A stretch of DNA of 64,000 nucleotides from Datisca glomerata (GCA_003255025.1 QANY01008651.1:1143801-1207800); one strand, 5' to 3'; shown: positions 33,305-45,951, counted from the stretch's first letter. Translations and numbers: made by a program. The notes: a model not told the origin generated them from the sequence alone.

Positions 33305-34501
33305 TCAACTTGTTTCAACAACGTCCGATGATTTTCGAAGATGGTGGGGATGAACATAATGATGGCTTGGGCGGTTCTACACAAGGATAAACCTAATTAG
33401 TATTTTGATATTAGTTTTAAGCATTAGAGTTAGGATTATGCAAGGGTACTTAAAAATTGTATTTTGCATTATATTTCCTTGCATGATAATTATACTTTTA
33501 AATGCTTAGATTATTTGATTTGAGTTTACGCTTAGATATCATGATCACATATTTTAGAAGTCATGTATTTCTTTAGGTTTTCAAAATGAGAAAGTGTTTG
33601 TGATTGCATAAAGAGAAATAAAATATAGCATAAATGGTTAGGGGCATAATTTGTCTAACTCTAGAAGCATGTTATTAGGATTTCATTAGGATAGCAAAAT
33701 TTTTATTTTAATATTTTACCGGATATTTAATTATGTTATTAAATGGTAAACTTATTAGAATTTAGATGAAATTTGCATCTACCTATATTAAATACTAATT
33801 GAGCATGCTAGAACCTAATTAGTTAAGTTACTTAGTAATGTGATAAAAGTTTAAGTTTTTTGGTCCTAATGTTAAACCTTGTCACACTTAGTAACTCACA
33901 TTAATAATAAAAACTCACCTTAAAAATAAATTCAAGTGGATGCAGGGTTTTCTAAAATTAACCCACGGTCTCCATTATTGAATCATAGTATGATGTTAGA
34001 GTGTCTCATCTCCAATCTTGGGAGCTCTCTAAAAGGACGGTACCTAACACATTGATTACAAGTATATTTTTTGAAGGGATTGCCTTGATAAATGTTATAG
34101 TGGAAGTGACCTTCCTAAGTTGGCTTTATTCACTCAACATGAATCTGAGGGTAAAACAATAGTATACACTTGACTCAACTTTGTCATATCCTTTCTAAGA
34201 AGTTCTTGTTACTTAGTATGAGAGATTGGAGAATAACGGTTGTTAGTATACTAGATATTAGTACCAGAATAATGTTATACTAGGTATCACTATCAGATTA
34301 GTAACTATCTGAATTGGACTATTCTACCTAACTTATTGTTGCATGTTCTGCCTAAGTAGGGATGTAATGAAGGAAGTTGGGATATCGTTGCATATTATTG
34401 TATGTTTATTTGAGTTTTTATTATGCTGTTAATATGCTAAAGTAAAATGTGCATGTATGTATTTAAGATTTCATTTATTTTAATTTTTTCAATAATTAAA
34501 C

Positions 34502-35369
34502 ATGCCGAGCCCTCTTGCATCTATACTGAAAGAAAACAAGCTTGATGGAATGAATTATGTTAACTAGAAACGTAACTTAGACATTATCTTGACTGCTGAG
34601 GGAATCAAGTTTGTCCTAACAGATCCTTGTCCATCACCTCCTACTAAAAGTTCTAGTAATGAGGAGAAAGAAGCATATTCAACGTGGAATAGGAAGGATG
34701 ATTGGCTCATTGTTACATATTGGCTTCATTGTCTGATGTGTTACAATAACAACATCAATCCATGTCCACTGCAGCTGATATTATGCACAATCTTCAAGAG
34801 TTATTTGGAAACCAGGGGAGACCAGTAAAATTGGAAGCCATTAAGGCTCTTATGGATGCTAAAATGACAGCTGGAACTCCTGTGAGGGACCTTTGCTGAA
34901 AGTAATTGGCCACCTTAACGAGACGGAGATCCTAGGTGCTGAAATAGATGGGAAAACCCAAATTGATTTGGTATTAGCAACTCTGTCGAATTCGTTTAAC
35001 CAGTTTAAGGTAAACTATGTGATGAATAAGCACCAGTGGACCTTGACTGAGTTGATGAAACAACTTCAGGTGGTAGAGAATATACTGAAAACACAACCTA
35101 GCGTGAATATTACCCAGGCTTCTTCTTCTTTTGGGATTAAGCCTAAACCCAAGAAGATGAAAAAGAAAAAGAAGGTTTCTAAACATGTGGAACTAGAGAA
35201 AAAGAAGGAGGGAAAGAAGGGTAAGGGTAAATGCTTTCATTGTGGTAAGACTGGTCACTGGAAAGTAAACTATGAGCTCTTCCTAGCAAAGAAGAACAAA
35301 GGTACGCAGTATATATACATCACTGAGTCGTGTTTGGTTGGTGATTCTACTGGATCCTGGTGTGTGTAG
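34502..35369 (+). pseudogene. gag: copia gag (element Y)
   Basis: Opens MPSPLASILKENKLDGMNYV; codon 22 is a stop (TAG, 34565-34567) where related Gags have the W of N-Y-x-x-W. It continues with RNLDIILTAEGIKFVLTDPC, a frameshift near 34740, then LNETEILGAEIDGKTQIDLV and NSFNQFKVNYVMNKHQWTL. A lysine-rich stretch (MKKKKKVSKH) precedes the zinc knuckle KCFHCGKTGHWKVNYE, where the last cysteine of CX2CX4HX4C is tyrosine. Gag assembles the particle and binds RNA. The protease frame overlaps the end. Confidence 0.9.
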
Positions 35370-35797
35370 ATTCTGCAACCACTAATCACATTTGCAATTA
35401 TTTGCAGGGGTTCCAGGAAACCAGTATACTAAGTGAAGGGGAACTGCAAGTTGTTCTTGGAACTGAGGCACGAGTTTTAGTGGTTTCTGTGGGCATTGTG
35501 ATTATTTATTTCGATAGTTTTAGGAGCATTACTTTATCAAACTGTCTTTATGTACCGAATATTAGACGAAATTTAATTTTTGTTTCTTGTCTTTGTTTGG
35601 AAGGATACAGTTTTAATTTTTTAAATGTTTTAACTATTAAAAAGAATAAAAATCTCATCCGTTCTGGTACATTGATAGATGGTTTGTATTTTGTTACTCC
35701 TAAGAAGTTTATGTTGAATGATACTGACGTTGATAATGGTTCATATATTATCAATAAAAGAATAAAAGTTTCTCATACTAACGAAACATATATGTGA
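35360..35797 (+). pseudogene. copia protease and linker (element Y)
   Basis: CVDSATTNHICNYLQGF holds the protease site (D-S-A-T-T in place of D-S-G-A-T/S, as common in plant copia). It continues with LYVPNIRRNLIFVSCLCLEG and GLYFVTP into the linker before the integrase. Open over 145 codons; the shift at 35360 separates it from Gag. Confidence 0.88.
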
Positions 35798-36701
35798 CAC
35801 TTATGTCAGTGTCATATTAATCTAAACAGGATTCAAAGACTCGTAAGAGATAAACCTCTTAGCTCTTTAGATTTAGTGTTTGTGAGACCTGTATAGAAGG
35901 TAAAATGTCCAAGAGGCCTTTTAAGGCAAAATAACATAGAGCCTCAGAACCATTAGAGTTAGTACATACTGATTTATGTGGACCAATGAATGTCCATGCT
36001 AGAAGTGGCTTTAAGAGTATTTTGTCACGTTCACTAACGATTACTCAAGATAGGGCTACGTATATCTAATGCATCATAAATCTGAAACCTTTGATAAATT
36101 CAAGGTGTTTAGAGCGAAAGTTGAAAAGGCATTAAACAAACCGATTAAGTCTTTTCAATCAGATCGAGGAGGTGAATATCTCTCTAGAATATTCACAGAC
36201 TACTTGACAGAAAATGGGATTACATCTCAACTCACTGCACCTGGGATACCCCAGCAGGATGGTGTAGCTGAGAGGAGAAACAGAACTCTCTTAAATATGG
36301 TACGATCTATGATGACCTATTCAACTCTCCCCATTTCCTTTTGGGGATATGCCTTGGAGACAGCTACATACATTTTAAACCTTGTGTCTTCTAAGGCAGT
36401 ACCAGGGACACCATTAGAACTATGGAATGGTGGTAGACCTAGTTTATTCCATCTTCATTTATGGGGTTGTCTAGCACATTTGCTAAGGGAGAATGTTGCT
36501 AAGTTAGAGCCTAGGTCGAAAGTATGTGTTTTTGTAGCAAAAGGAGCGAGAGGTTATTTGTTTTATAGTACTAAGGAGCGAAAAGTGTTTGTAAGTACAA
36601 ATGTTATTTTCTTGGAAGATGACTATATAACAAACTTTAAATCTAGAAGCAACATTGTCATAGAAGAGTTAGCTGATAAAAGCACTAATGTGCAAAACTA
36701 G
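35798..36701 (+). pseudogene. copia integrase (element Y)
   Basis: The zinc-binding N-terminal part (35790-36060) is damaged. The core reads [39 protein letters not shown] and FWGYALETATYILNLV (open from 36069 to 36701). The second aspartate and the glutamate of DDE are present; the first lies in the damaged LVHTDLCGPMN-like segment near 35960. The C-terminal part includes ELWNGGRPSLFHLHLWGCLA and VFVSTNVIFLEDDYI. Confidence 0.9.
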
Positions 36702-36722
36702 TCAGAAGAAATTCATAAAGCT

Positions 36723-38430
36723 ATGAAGAATATGGTTAATATAAAGAACGATAGTGAAGTTCTTCCTAATACTACACAGCCTCGTCGTAGTGGGAGGGAA
36801 ATTCACCCACCTAAGAGATGCACGCTCTTGAGAGAGACTTTTGAGGATATCCCTGAAGAGCATGACTTAGATCCCATGAACTATGTAGAGGCTTTAAATG
36901 ATGTAGATGCAAACCAATGGCAAAAAGTAATGAAATCTGAGATTGATTCCATGTATTCTAATGGAGTATGGGAGCTTGTAGAAGCACCTGAAGAGATTAA
37001 AACCATTGGGTGTAAATGGGTTTATAAGCGGAAGCGAGGCATAGACGGAAAGGTAGAAACCTTCAAAGCTAGGCTTGTTGGGAAAGGGTATACTCAGAAA
37101 GAAAAGATCAACTATGAGGAGACATTTTCACCGGTAGCTATGCTTAAGTCTATAAGGATATTATTGTCCATTGCAGCTTATCTTGATTGTGAGATTTGAC
37201 AAATGGATGTCAAGACCGCATTTCTTAATGGTGATCTTGAAAAAAATATTTTTATGTCTTAACTTGAAGGATTCGTTGTTGAGGGTTAGGACCATTTGGT
37301 CTGTAAATTGCATAGGTCCATATATGGACTTAAGCAAGCCTTAAGATCATGGAACATCAAATTTGATCAAGCAATCAAATCATTTGGTTTTGATCAAAAT
37401 CTTGATGAACCATGTGTGTATAAGAGGAAGGAAGGAAACATGATTGTTTTCTTGATTCTTTACGTGGATGACATTATTCTTATCAGAAATCATGTAGGAT
37501 TAATGGCAAACGTGAAGTTATGGTTGTCTAATAAGTTTGAAATGAAGGACCTGGGAGAGGCAACATATATCCTTGGGATTAAGGTCATACGTGATCGTAA
37601 ATCTAGAAAGATATGCTTATCCCAAACTGCGTATATTGATAAGATTCTGAAAAAGTTCGCAATGCAGGATTTTAAAAAGGGTTTATTACCTTTTAGACAT
37701 GGGATCCATCTATCCAAGGACCAGTGTCCTAAGACACAAGATGAGATAGATAACATGAAAACAGTTCCATATGCTTTGGCAGTGGAAAGTTTTATGTATG
37801 TTATGTTTTGTACCAGCCAGATATTTGTTTCGCAGTAGGCATGGTCAGTAGATATCAATCGAATCTAGGATGTATAGTTGTAAAACATGGATAGTTGTAA
37901 AGCATGTATTCGAGTATCTTAGGAGAACGAAATATTATATGCTTATCTATCATGGTGAGGATCTCATACCTAAGGGTATACGGATTTAGATTTTTAATAT
38001 GATAGAGACTCAAGAAAATCTACCTCAGGATATGTGTTTACTCTAGGAGGCTGAGAAATCAGTTGGAGGAGTGTGAAAATTATTGTACTGCGGACTCGAC
38101 CATGGAAGTTGAATATGACATTTTCTAGCTGCGTAAGTTCTTATCAGAGTTGGAGGTTGACAAGATTGAGAAACTCTGGATCACAATTTACTGTGATAAC
38201 ACTAAAGTAATCGCACAATCCAAAGAACCTCTAAACCATCACTGAGGCAAGCACATAGAGCGGAAGTATCATCTTATTAGGGAGATAGTACAACGAGGAG
38301 ATATAGTTGTCTGTAAGATTGCTTTAATAGAAAATCTAGCAGACCCATTTACTAAGACTTTAACTACTAGTGTTTTTGAGTCCCACGTAGAGAATATGGG
38401 TGTTAGACTTGCATTAGATGTGTTTTAGAG
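36723..38430 (+). pseudogene. pol: copia reverse transcriptase-RNase H (element Y)
   Basis: From 36723 to 37838 the polymerase is readable in one frame apart from stops near 37197, 37260 and 37287: RRSGREIHPPKR, GCKWVYKRKRGIDGKVETFK, INYEETFSPVAMLKS, SIYGLKQALRSWN, catalytic LYVDDIIL near 37460, FEMKDLGEATYILGIKV, LSQTAYIDKIL. RNase H follows in broken frames (TADSTMEVEYD, KHIERKYHLIREIVQRGDIV, NLADPFTKTL) to about 38430. It would copy element RNA into DNA. It has the least damaged polymerase in the window, but the premature stops rule out a product. Confidence 0.92.
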
Positions 38431-38442
38431 AAAGTGAGAGAT
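38431..38442 (+). promoter_or_regulatory. Polypurine tract of copia Y
   Basis: AAAGTGAGAGAT lies directly before the 3' LTR. Confidence 0.85.
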
Positions 38443-40340
38443 CGTTAGAGTCGTGCCCTAAAATCATGAGATTCTATGTAATATTGATGATTTGTTTTAT
38501 GAAGAATTAATAAGTTGACTTTCTAATATATACATACATACATATATATATATATATAGAACATGTGAATATTTTTTAGTCGAATGTCCACAAGCATTTT
38601 GCACTTGGTTTATGTACTATGAGTTTTGGGACTTTTATCCCGTCCCGATCGGGACGGAACAATTTTTTTGTGTCCCATCCCGTCCTGTATAGAGGGGAAA
38701 TCCTGAGAGGGATGAGATGGGTTTTTTCCATTTTTTTCTTTCGCTTTTTTTACTGTTTTGGGCTGAAGTTGATTTTTTTTTTTTCTGGATTTNATATATA
38801 TATATCAGGACGTGAAGGGACAAAGTCGGGACAAGGACTTTTGTCCCGTGTCCCGTCCCATCCCGCACGGGATAAAACTTTTTCATCTCGTCCCATCCTG
38901 ACAAAAACAAAAAACCCATCCCGTCGCGCTCCGTTCAGGACAGTTTTTTGGGATATGACGGTTTTTTCGTGACACTTGCACACCCCTAAGCTGGGCACTT
39001 TACTAAGAAAAGACTATAGTGCATTGACTCTACTTGGTCACTAGGTAGATTACCTAGTTAATGTGATAGTGCATTGGAAGTATTGAAAGGACTAATGAAT
39101 CTAATTTTCTATAAAGTACTATCAAATGAAAATCAAGACTCATTGCTATTGTTTTATGAGTGCTCTCAATCTTGAAGAGAATTATGAGCTCATATTTAAT
39201 AGCTTAGCTATTTTGATCTTAAGAATGAGATTCTAAGAGTCAACATATTCTGTAGGTTGGATAACTGAGTTATTGGATAAGGAGTTCATAGATTCTTAAT
39301 AGTAGAATCCATAGAAACTTTTAATTTAGTGAAATAGTACATCTTAGGTAATTCATTTATATGGTTATAGTAAACTAAGTGCTTAATATCTCTAGTCGAG
39401 TACTAGAGATTTGATCATTTTTACTTGATGCATCAAGTATTAAATTATCATAATTGACTGGTAGAATGAATTTAGAATCTAAGGATACTAAGAAGTGTAT
39501 AAATATCAGGTCGATAGTACTTCACCTAATTATACATGGTCCTGTATTATGGAGGGGCATTACATAATGAATAATAGGTCAAGAATCGTTACGTCAAGTA
39601 ATATAAAATACATTTGGAGTTCAATTATGATTTTATAGTGGAGTTAATCGTAATTAATAATTAATAAATCTGATTATGCGTATAATCCGTAGAATTTATT
39701 AATTATGTAGCTAATAGTAATTTTATCCTTCTGGTCCCCTTGCTAGTCTCGGATTTGGGTTACGTAACTAGACTTGTTTAATTAACAGGTGGCGTGGATA
39801 CCCTATAGTCAAGCAAATGTTTTAAAGAACCAACTCAGTATTTTGTTCAAGGTCAATGATTAATTAAAATTAATTTATTTAATTTTAGTTAATTGAATTT
39901 ATTTATTTAAAAAAAAAAACAAATGGTTGGGATTTTTTCCTCAACCGTTGATGTGTCAAGGGATGTGTCTTCACATGGGTTACAAATTGTAACCCGTGTG
40001 AAGAGATGTAATCTAATTTTAAAAGGAAACGATTTATATATATAGAAGTTACGATATTTATTCTTTTTCTACGTTTTTCAATTTTTCCGGTGTGAGCAAA
40101 TTGAAAAATGAAACATTCAAGTTCTGGATTTTTTATTTTAATTGGGAAAGAAGATTTTGTTCTTTAATATTAATTTTGAGTGCCCACCCGGTCATGATCT
40201 TGGTTGACTATTCGAGGAATATCAAGGAAGACCATAATGTTTAGATTTTAATGCATCAAGAGGCATTTATTCGTATTCAATCAATGGTTGTTTCTCAATT
40301 TTTTTCAAAATTCAATTTTTCAGTTGCAATGATTCTTTCA
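38443..40340 (+). repeat. 3' LTR of copia Y
   Basis: Begins CGTTAGAGTCGTGCCC (first base changed from T) and ends GATTCTTTCA, 1898 bp; the extra length relative to the 5' LTR is a MITE at 38630-38988. About 66 bp of 5' LTR sequence around 31428-31493 has no partner at the MITE site. Confidence 0.92.
38630..38988. mobile_element. hAT-like MITE, GTCCCGTCCC-rich
   Basis: The right end reads GCACACCCCTAA, the reverse of the TAGGGGTG start of many plant hAT MITEs. Both halves are rich in CCCGTCCCG and its complement, giving large inverted repeats around an AT centre with an N at 38793. No matching TAGGGGTG is found on the left, so that end is imprecise or lost. Absent from the other LTR of the same element. 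Confidence 0.65.
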
Positions 40341-42010
40341 ATATTAATGATGGTTTTTATTGTTTTCGATATTCCCTTGCATAACCAATTAGATTTTGTG
40401 TGTATATTTTTGTTGGTTATGTAAATAGAGGGACAATCTATGAAGAGATTATGTTTCCCTTTAGGATTCATTTTTAATTCTCATAGATCCTTCTAAACTT
40501 TCTTCATGAAAGTTAGAATTGTTATGATGTAATTATTTGTATTGAGTGGAGGTTGAAACGATGCAAAAGGGAGTCAAAAAATGGATGAAAACTCACGTCC
40601 GGGTAGAAGGTGGAAGCACAGACAAGCTCAGTATTTGAATCATAACTTTCGGATCTAATATCAGATTGAGTCGATTAAAAATCCTATGAAAATATAAGTC
40701 AAAGACCCACAATTTTGTGTTTCACAAAGAAGACTAAATTCGGATGTTTCATGATCAAATTAGAGACTGAATGTGACTCATTAGGAAATGACGTGATTTT
40801 CCATTTTTTCTGGTTTGGTTTGTTAGAACGAGATGAATCTCATGAGGCAGTGGGTGGCAGCCGGTGGTAGCTCATGGTGAGATTGATGGTGGCAACCAGC
40901 TGTAGCAGTTTCAGTGCCAGGGATTAGATCTCGGCCTATCTTGAAGATCAATTTTAGATTTTAAATTAAGATATGGTAGAGTTATGCAAGACTATGATAT
41001 ATTTTAGTATTTATCCTTTCTACCCTGTTTTTTTTTATTATATTTTATACGCATTATGCTTAGATAATTTTATTTTATGCACATCAAAATAAAATATCAT
41101 TTAGCGTTAAGAAAATGATAACATTTTGTGATTGCATAATGAAGATAAAATTAAATATAATCGATTGGGGGTATAAAATGGCTAATCCTAGAAGTATGTT
41201 ATTAGTTTTTATTTAAATATAATTTTAATTTTAATAATCTTGCTAGATATATAATTTTTCGTTAATTAAATTGTGAGATTATTAGAATTTAGATAAAATT
41301 ATATTAGCTTAAATATAATACAAATTGAGCATGCTTGTTTAATCTGAGTTGGTTGCTAAATATTAGGTTGGTTAATTACTTAATGTCACTTAGTAACCTA
41401 CGGTAATAAAAACTCATCTCATATAGAAAATCAAGTTGGAGCCAGATTCTTAATCGAAACTCACGATCTCTATTATTGGATCATAGTAAGGTGCTAGGTT
41501 ACCTCATCTTCAATCTTGGAAGCTTCCTAAAAGAAGGTATCTGAAGTATCATATATTACAAGTATGGTCTTCGTAATGATCACCTTGATAAATGAATAAA
41601 AAGAAACGATATGCCTAAGTAGGAGTTGTCCACTTGTCACAAGTCTAGGGGTGAAATAATGGTATACAGTTGACTCATTTTTGTAGTATCCCGCCTAAGC
41701 GGTTCTTATTAGTTATTTCAAGAGACCAAAGGTAAACATTAGTTAATTGCCAGATATTAATACTAGATTAGTAGAATTACTATGTATTATTATCAGATTG
41801 GTAATTAATTAGATTGGACTATCCTACCTAACTTTTAAATGTGCGTTCTGCCTAAGCGTGCGTATGTTTATGGGAGTTGAGATATCGTTGCTTACACTAC
41901 GTGTTAATTTTAGTTTTTTATTTTCATGTTATGATGTGTGCTTTAATTAGAATGTGTTTGTAATGATTGAGAATTTTATTATTTTTCAGTAATTAAAATG
42001 ATTTTTATCC
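40341..42010 (+). other. Leader of copia X (continued)
   Basis: Continues the X leader cut at 31269: CCTTGCATAACCAATTAG aligns with CCTTGCATAACCTATTAG of Y. Holds the hairpin-like 40493-40516. The next part, about 40550-40960, is a GC-richer block unlike the one in Y. It then aligns with Y again to the Gag start. No gene is seen. Confidence 0.8.
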
Positions 42011-43000
42011 ATGAGCCCATTAGCATCTATATTGAAAATATTGTCGACTCTAATGAATATTAGCTAGGACTTTAATCTGATCATAAAAAGAAGTAAGTAT
42101 ACTCCTAGTTAAATCCTAGATCTTTCTTAGAATTCCACTCGGGATAATAAAATTGATATCGGCTATAGAGATAGATTAAATTTTAGCTCCATGTTACATA
42201 TAGTCATTATATGACAAATATGTTGGAACTATAATAAATTCATTCTCCTTGGAAACTGATATTATTATTAATTTCCAGTAAGATTTTTTAAGGGGTAATG
42301 ATGAACACTAAGATGGAAATGGAAACTCTAGTTAATGACCATATCGTTATGGTTAGTGTTTTTAAAAATGAGACTGAATTCATTTAGCCAAAATTGATGG
42401 GGAAACCCAGGTCGATTTAGTCTTAGATACCTAAGTGGATTCCTTAGATCGATTCATGATTAAACTACAGCACATGCAGAAATGTTTAATCTGGCTGAAC
42501 TGAATTAGGAACTCCAAATAAGTAAGGGAATCTTGAAGACACATTTTGTGTCGTGACCCATTCCACTTCTTCTTTTGGGCTTAATCTTAGCCCAAATAAG
42601 ATAAAGATCTCTAAATAGAGTTGACTCAGAGTAAGAAAGGGGGAGTAAGCTCTAATGAGAAATGCTTCTATTGCAGGAAGACTGGATAGAATAATACCAA
42701 CTAAAATGTTTTCTTAATTATAAAGAATATGCATCTCATTAAGAAGTGATCAATGATTGATTTAACTACGCCCTAGTGTGTAGACTCTAAAATCACGCAT
42801 CACATTCAATTCTTTATGAAGGTTCTAGGAAACCAGAAAACTAAATGAGATGGATTGCATGTTGTTCTTTGGATAGAGGCATGTGCACTCCTTTATGGAC
42901 AGTACATTTACTTTAAAAAATTATTGCATGATATGGAATAAACTAACAGTATACATAGTACATTATATTAGAGAAAATTTTCTCAAACCAACTATATGTC
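42011..43000 (+). pseudogene. gag: copia gag-protease remnant (element X)
   Basis: Starts MSPLASILKILSTL at the position of the Y Gag start but is much more decayed. Recognisable pieces are a degenerate zinc knuckle (KCFYCRKTG, near 42660) and the protease start near 42778 (CVDSKITHHI). Stops are frequent in all frames. Confidence 0.8.
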
Positions 43001-44141
43001 TATAACATATGTTTAGGTCATATTATCTAAGTACGATCTGAAGATTAGTAAGAGACAAGCTTCATGGCCTTTAGATTTTTTAACTATCACTGGTAAGGGA
43101 ATCCATTATTGATAAGAATATGATCGAGAGTTTTCTTTGAGACAGAAGGACATAGAGGCACATGACGTTAGTGTTGGAGTATATTACTTGAGTGGATAAG
43201 TGAAAATCCATGTGAGGGGTGGCTATGGTGTAATGTCAATTTTATTGACGGGCACTCTATATATGATTATGTTTGTTTTATGCTTCTCAGTTTTGAAACT
43301 TTTGAAAAATCAAAGAATTTAGAACGAAAGTCAGAATGAACTGGAGAGACAAACTAAGCCTCTTCGATTTGATTAAAGAGGTAAATACCTCTTAACGGCA
43401 TTCACAGACTAAATGGTAAATATCAAGATTGTATCCCAGTTAGTTACATCTGGGACATCTGGGTCACCCAAAGAATGGTTTAATAGTAAGGAGAAACATT
43501 TTCTGTTAACGTGATGAGATCTATGTTTAGTTATTTAACTAGCCTATTTTATTTTTAAGGATTAGTTTTATAGATTACATATTTTGAATCTAACATCATC
43601 TATGGCATTACCTGAAACACCATAAGAATTATGGAATGTTCATAAACCTAGTTTGCGTAACCTTCATGTATGTGGATGTCCAGCACGCGTGCTGAAATAG
43701 AATGATGCCAACCAAGATAGTAGATCAAAATGATATCTAGGTGTAGGCTATGCAAAAAGAATGTGGGTTATTTGTTTTTATGGTACCAAGAATGGGAACT
43801 GTTTGTAAGTATAAACATTGTATTATTGGAAGAAGATTAAATTTCAAAAGGAATATCTAAGGGCAACACAAATGTAGAAGAATTTTCTGATAATGTATGT
43901 TCCATGCAATCTAGTTTGTAACAGATAAGTACAAAAGTTAGTTAGAATCTAGTTAGTCAAGAGAATAAGAATGAAGTGCTTCCTAGTACTACATAACCTT
44001 ATTGTAGTGGGAATGTTCTCATTTATATGAGAAGTAAATGTTCCTATGAGAGTCTGATATGGTAATCTTGGTGGAATGTAAGCTAGATTTCAATCACTAT
44101 GTTGTAGTGGGAGGGGATCATGACCAACTAAGAGATTCATG
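43001..44141 (+). pseudogene. copia integrase remnant (element X), truncated
   Basis: Nucleotide-level similarity to 35800-36820 of Y is clear but stops abound. Blocks corresponding to the VHTDLCGPMN, ERRNRTLLNM and FVSTNVIFLEDD regions of Y can be traced. The sequence ends at 44141, where the LTR of copy C starts, just after the block matching GTAGTGGGAGGGAAATTC of Y (near 36788). A similar TTGTAGTGGGA block occurs twice (near 43992 and 44103), indicating a local duplication. Confidence 0.8.
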
Positions 44142-45937
44142 TGTTGGAATTATGTCCATAAATTATGGTGTAATAACTTTTTTGAGTAAACAGTTATTTA
44201 TTGACATTTTTTATGTACTATTGAAGTTTATGAATAAAAAGAATTTTTTTTATTAAAGTATGTTTATAACTTACTTAAGTCCTGGAACTGTTGTCAACGA
44301 AAGAAGAGTAAAGATCGAGCGACCTTCTAGATAAATTCTTTTGAGATAGTTCGAATCCAATTATGACAGTTAGGTTGAACAAAGGATGCCGATCTCAGGG
44401 CATGGGAGTGTAGACTCTAACTGATGACCTAGACATGTTGAATAGACCAGTAACCAATTAGTTTAGAATAAAGCCGTTTATCTAACTCTAAATCTAATTG
44501 TTACACCTTGAAGGTATTTTCATAATTACCTTAATCCTGAGGTGAATATAAAACTTGACTTAGTTACTTGCAAACTTTGATATGGAAAACGAGTGAGTTT
44601 GAATTGTCGGACAATACCTCGGCTGTTGAGATCGTAATTCAGCTATGTTGGAGTTGTGTGATTCACATATATAAAATTCGTGGTAAGATTACAAAAGCAA
44701 CAATATCACCTTATGCTTTATTGATGAGTGTGTGAATAAATAAACTGAGCATTGTACTTGATGACTTGAGTTATTGGATAAGACATGGTGATGTGTATGA
44801 GACACATCACTGATATATTTTTCTTATTCACAATCAATAAAGGAGAGAAAGAAATAATAACTAGAGGGGTGAAATGATAATTTTACATCTTTCTCTTATT
44901 ACTGATATTCACGAAAGGTAATATCATTAAATATTTTATGGACCGTGAAATATAAATGTTATTTGCACCGACAGAAAATGTAGTGTGCATGAATCGAGAG
45001 TTCTATCGGCATCAAACCTATAGTAGAGTAGTACGATGTCGGGATAGCTAGGTCAGAAATTTATGAAGATAAATTAGTCAGGTATTTGAATCCTAAATCT
45101 TTATTCGTGTGGGTTCATTCGGCCTCAGGAGTAGCTCATAAGGACATGAATAAAAAACAACGACAGTTCGACAAAAAATGTATTTTGGACAAATGTACAC
45201 TTTCACAAGCCTATATGAGATAGGTGTAATCACTAAATTAGTGAAGAGCAAAATTAATGTTCAAATTAATTATTTTGTGATTTTCTAATTATTAGATAAT
45301 TATTAAAAAATTAATTAAAAAATTGATAAAAATCAATTTAATTCATCAATTTGGTATGGTGAATCTGGACACAATTTTTGGCTCTAGTGGAGATGTAAAA
45401 AATTCACATCGTAGTGCAGGGAGAGAAAAAATTCTTGAATTATCATATAGGGGATTACATCCTTATCCCCATCGCCAACCATATCCCTAAGTGTGTTAAT
45501 CAGAGTAGAAAAATGTTTCTCTCTCCTCCATACACAGTTACCGCCGATTTTAACAGAAAAGGTAGAGAAAAATTATGTTTTCTTTTTCAACAGTTGTTTT
45601 CATAGCCCAAACTCAATTCCTACGAAAATCCTTGAGCGATTTACTTATGACCCTAATGAGTGATTGTCAGTGTTAGGATCAATTGATAGCTTTGTGAATC
45701 TCAAGAATGAATAACGCGAGATAGAGAATTGGATCTCGCCAAATTTATTATTCTCCATTAATTGAAATAGGTATAACTTATTTCTATCTTTCTCGATACA
45801 TTTATATGATTATTCATGTTCATTGATTGGGTTTGTATTTAATTAGATTAAATGTCTGTATGAATTTTTTTATATTACGCCCTTGAACTTGTCACGGTTC
45901 ATTAAAATATCTTCAAAATCTAAAACCTAATCCAACA
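44142..45937 (+). repeat. 5' LTR of copia copy C
   Basis: Begins TGTTGGAATTATGTCC and ends CCTAATCCAACA, 1796 bp, homologous to the LTRs of copies A and M. No gene. Confidence 0.93.
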
Positions 45938-45939
45938 AT

Positions 45940-45951
45940 TGGTATCAAAGT
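45940..45951 (+). promoter_or_regulatory. Primer binding site of copia copy C
   Basis: TGGTATCAAAGT, two changes from TGGTATCAGAGC, two bases inside the LTR. Confidence 0.88.

Larger units (their letters stand above)
32876..34501 (+). other. Leader of copia Y
   Basis: About 1.6 kb without a supported gene. It contains a perfect 22-base palindrome at 33073-33094 and a short tandem repeat at 33183-33304. From 33400 on it aligns with the leader of X (40960-42000). The 106-codon frame at 33070-33390 runs through the palindrome and the repeat and is absent from X, so it is not called a gene. Confidence 0.75.
31270..40340 (+). mobile_element. Copia family 2, element Y (nested in X)
   Basis: A complete structure: 5' LTR, primer site, leader, gag, protease, integrase, reverse transcriptase, RNase H, polypurine tract, 3' LTR. 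The flanks ATATG (31265-31269) and ATATT (40341-40345) match at 4 of 5 bases, consistent with a target duplication. Both flanks are consecutive leader sequence of the older relative X. This is the best preserved element in the window, yet all domains carry stops or shifts. Confidence 0.9.

Noticed and set aside
33070..33390. 106-codon leader gene in copia Y
   Set aside because: It spans a palindrome and short tandem repeats and is absent from the sister element X.
38619..38998. Overlapping frames on both strands
   Set aside because: They are produced by the low-complexity GTCCCGTCCC repeats of the MITE.
31270..44141. Tandem copia element made by unequal recombination
   Set aside because: A broken leader with near-matching 5-bp flanks and an extra LTR relic at 30601-31208 fit nested insertion better.
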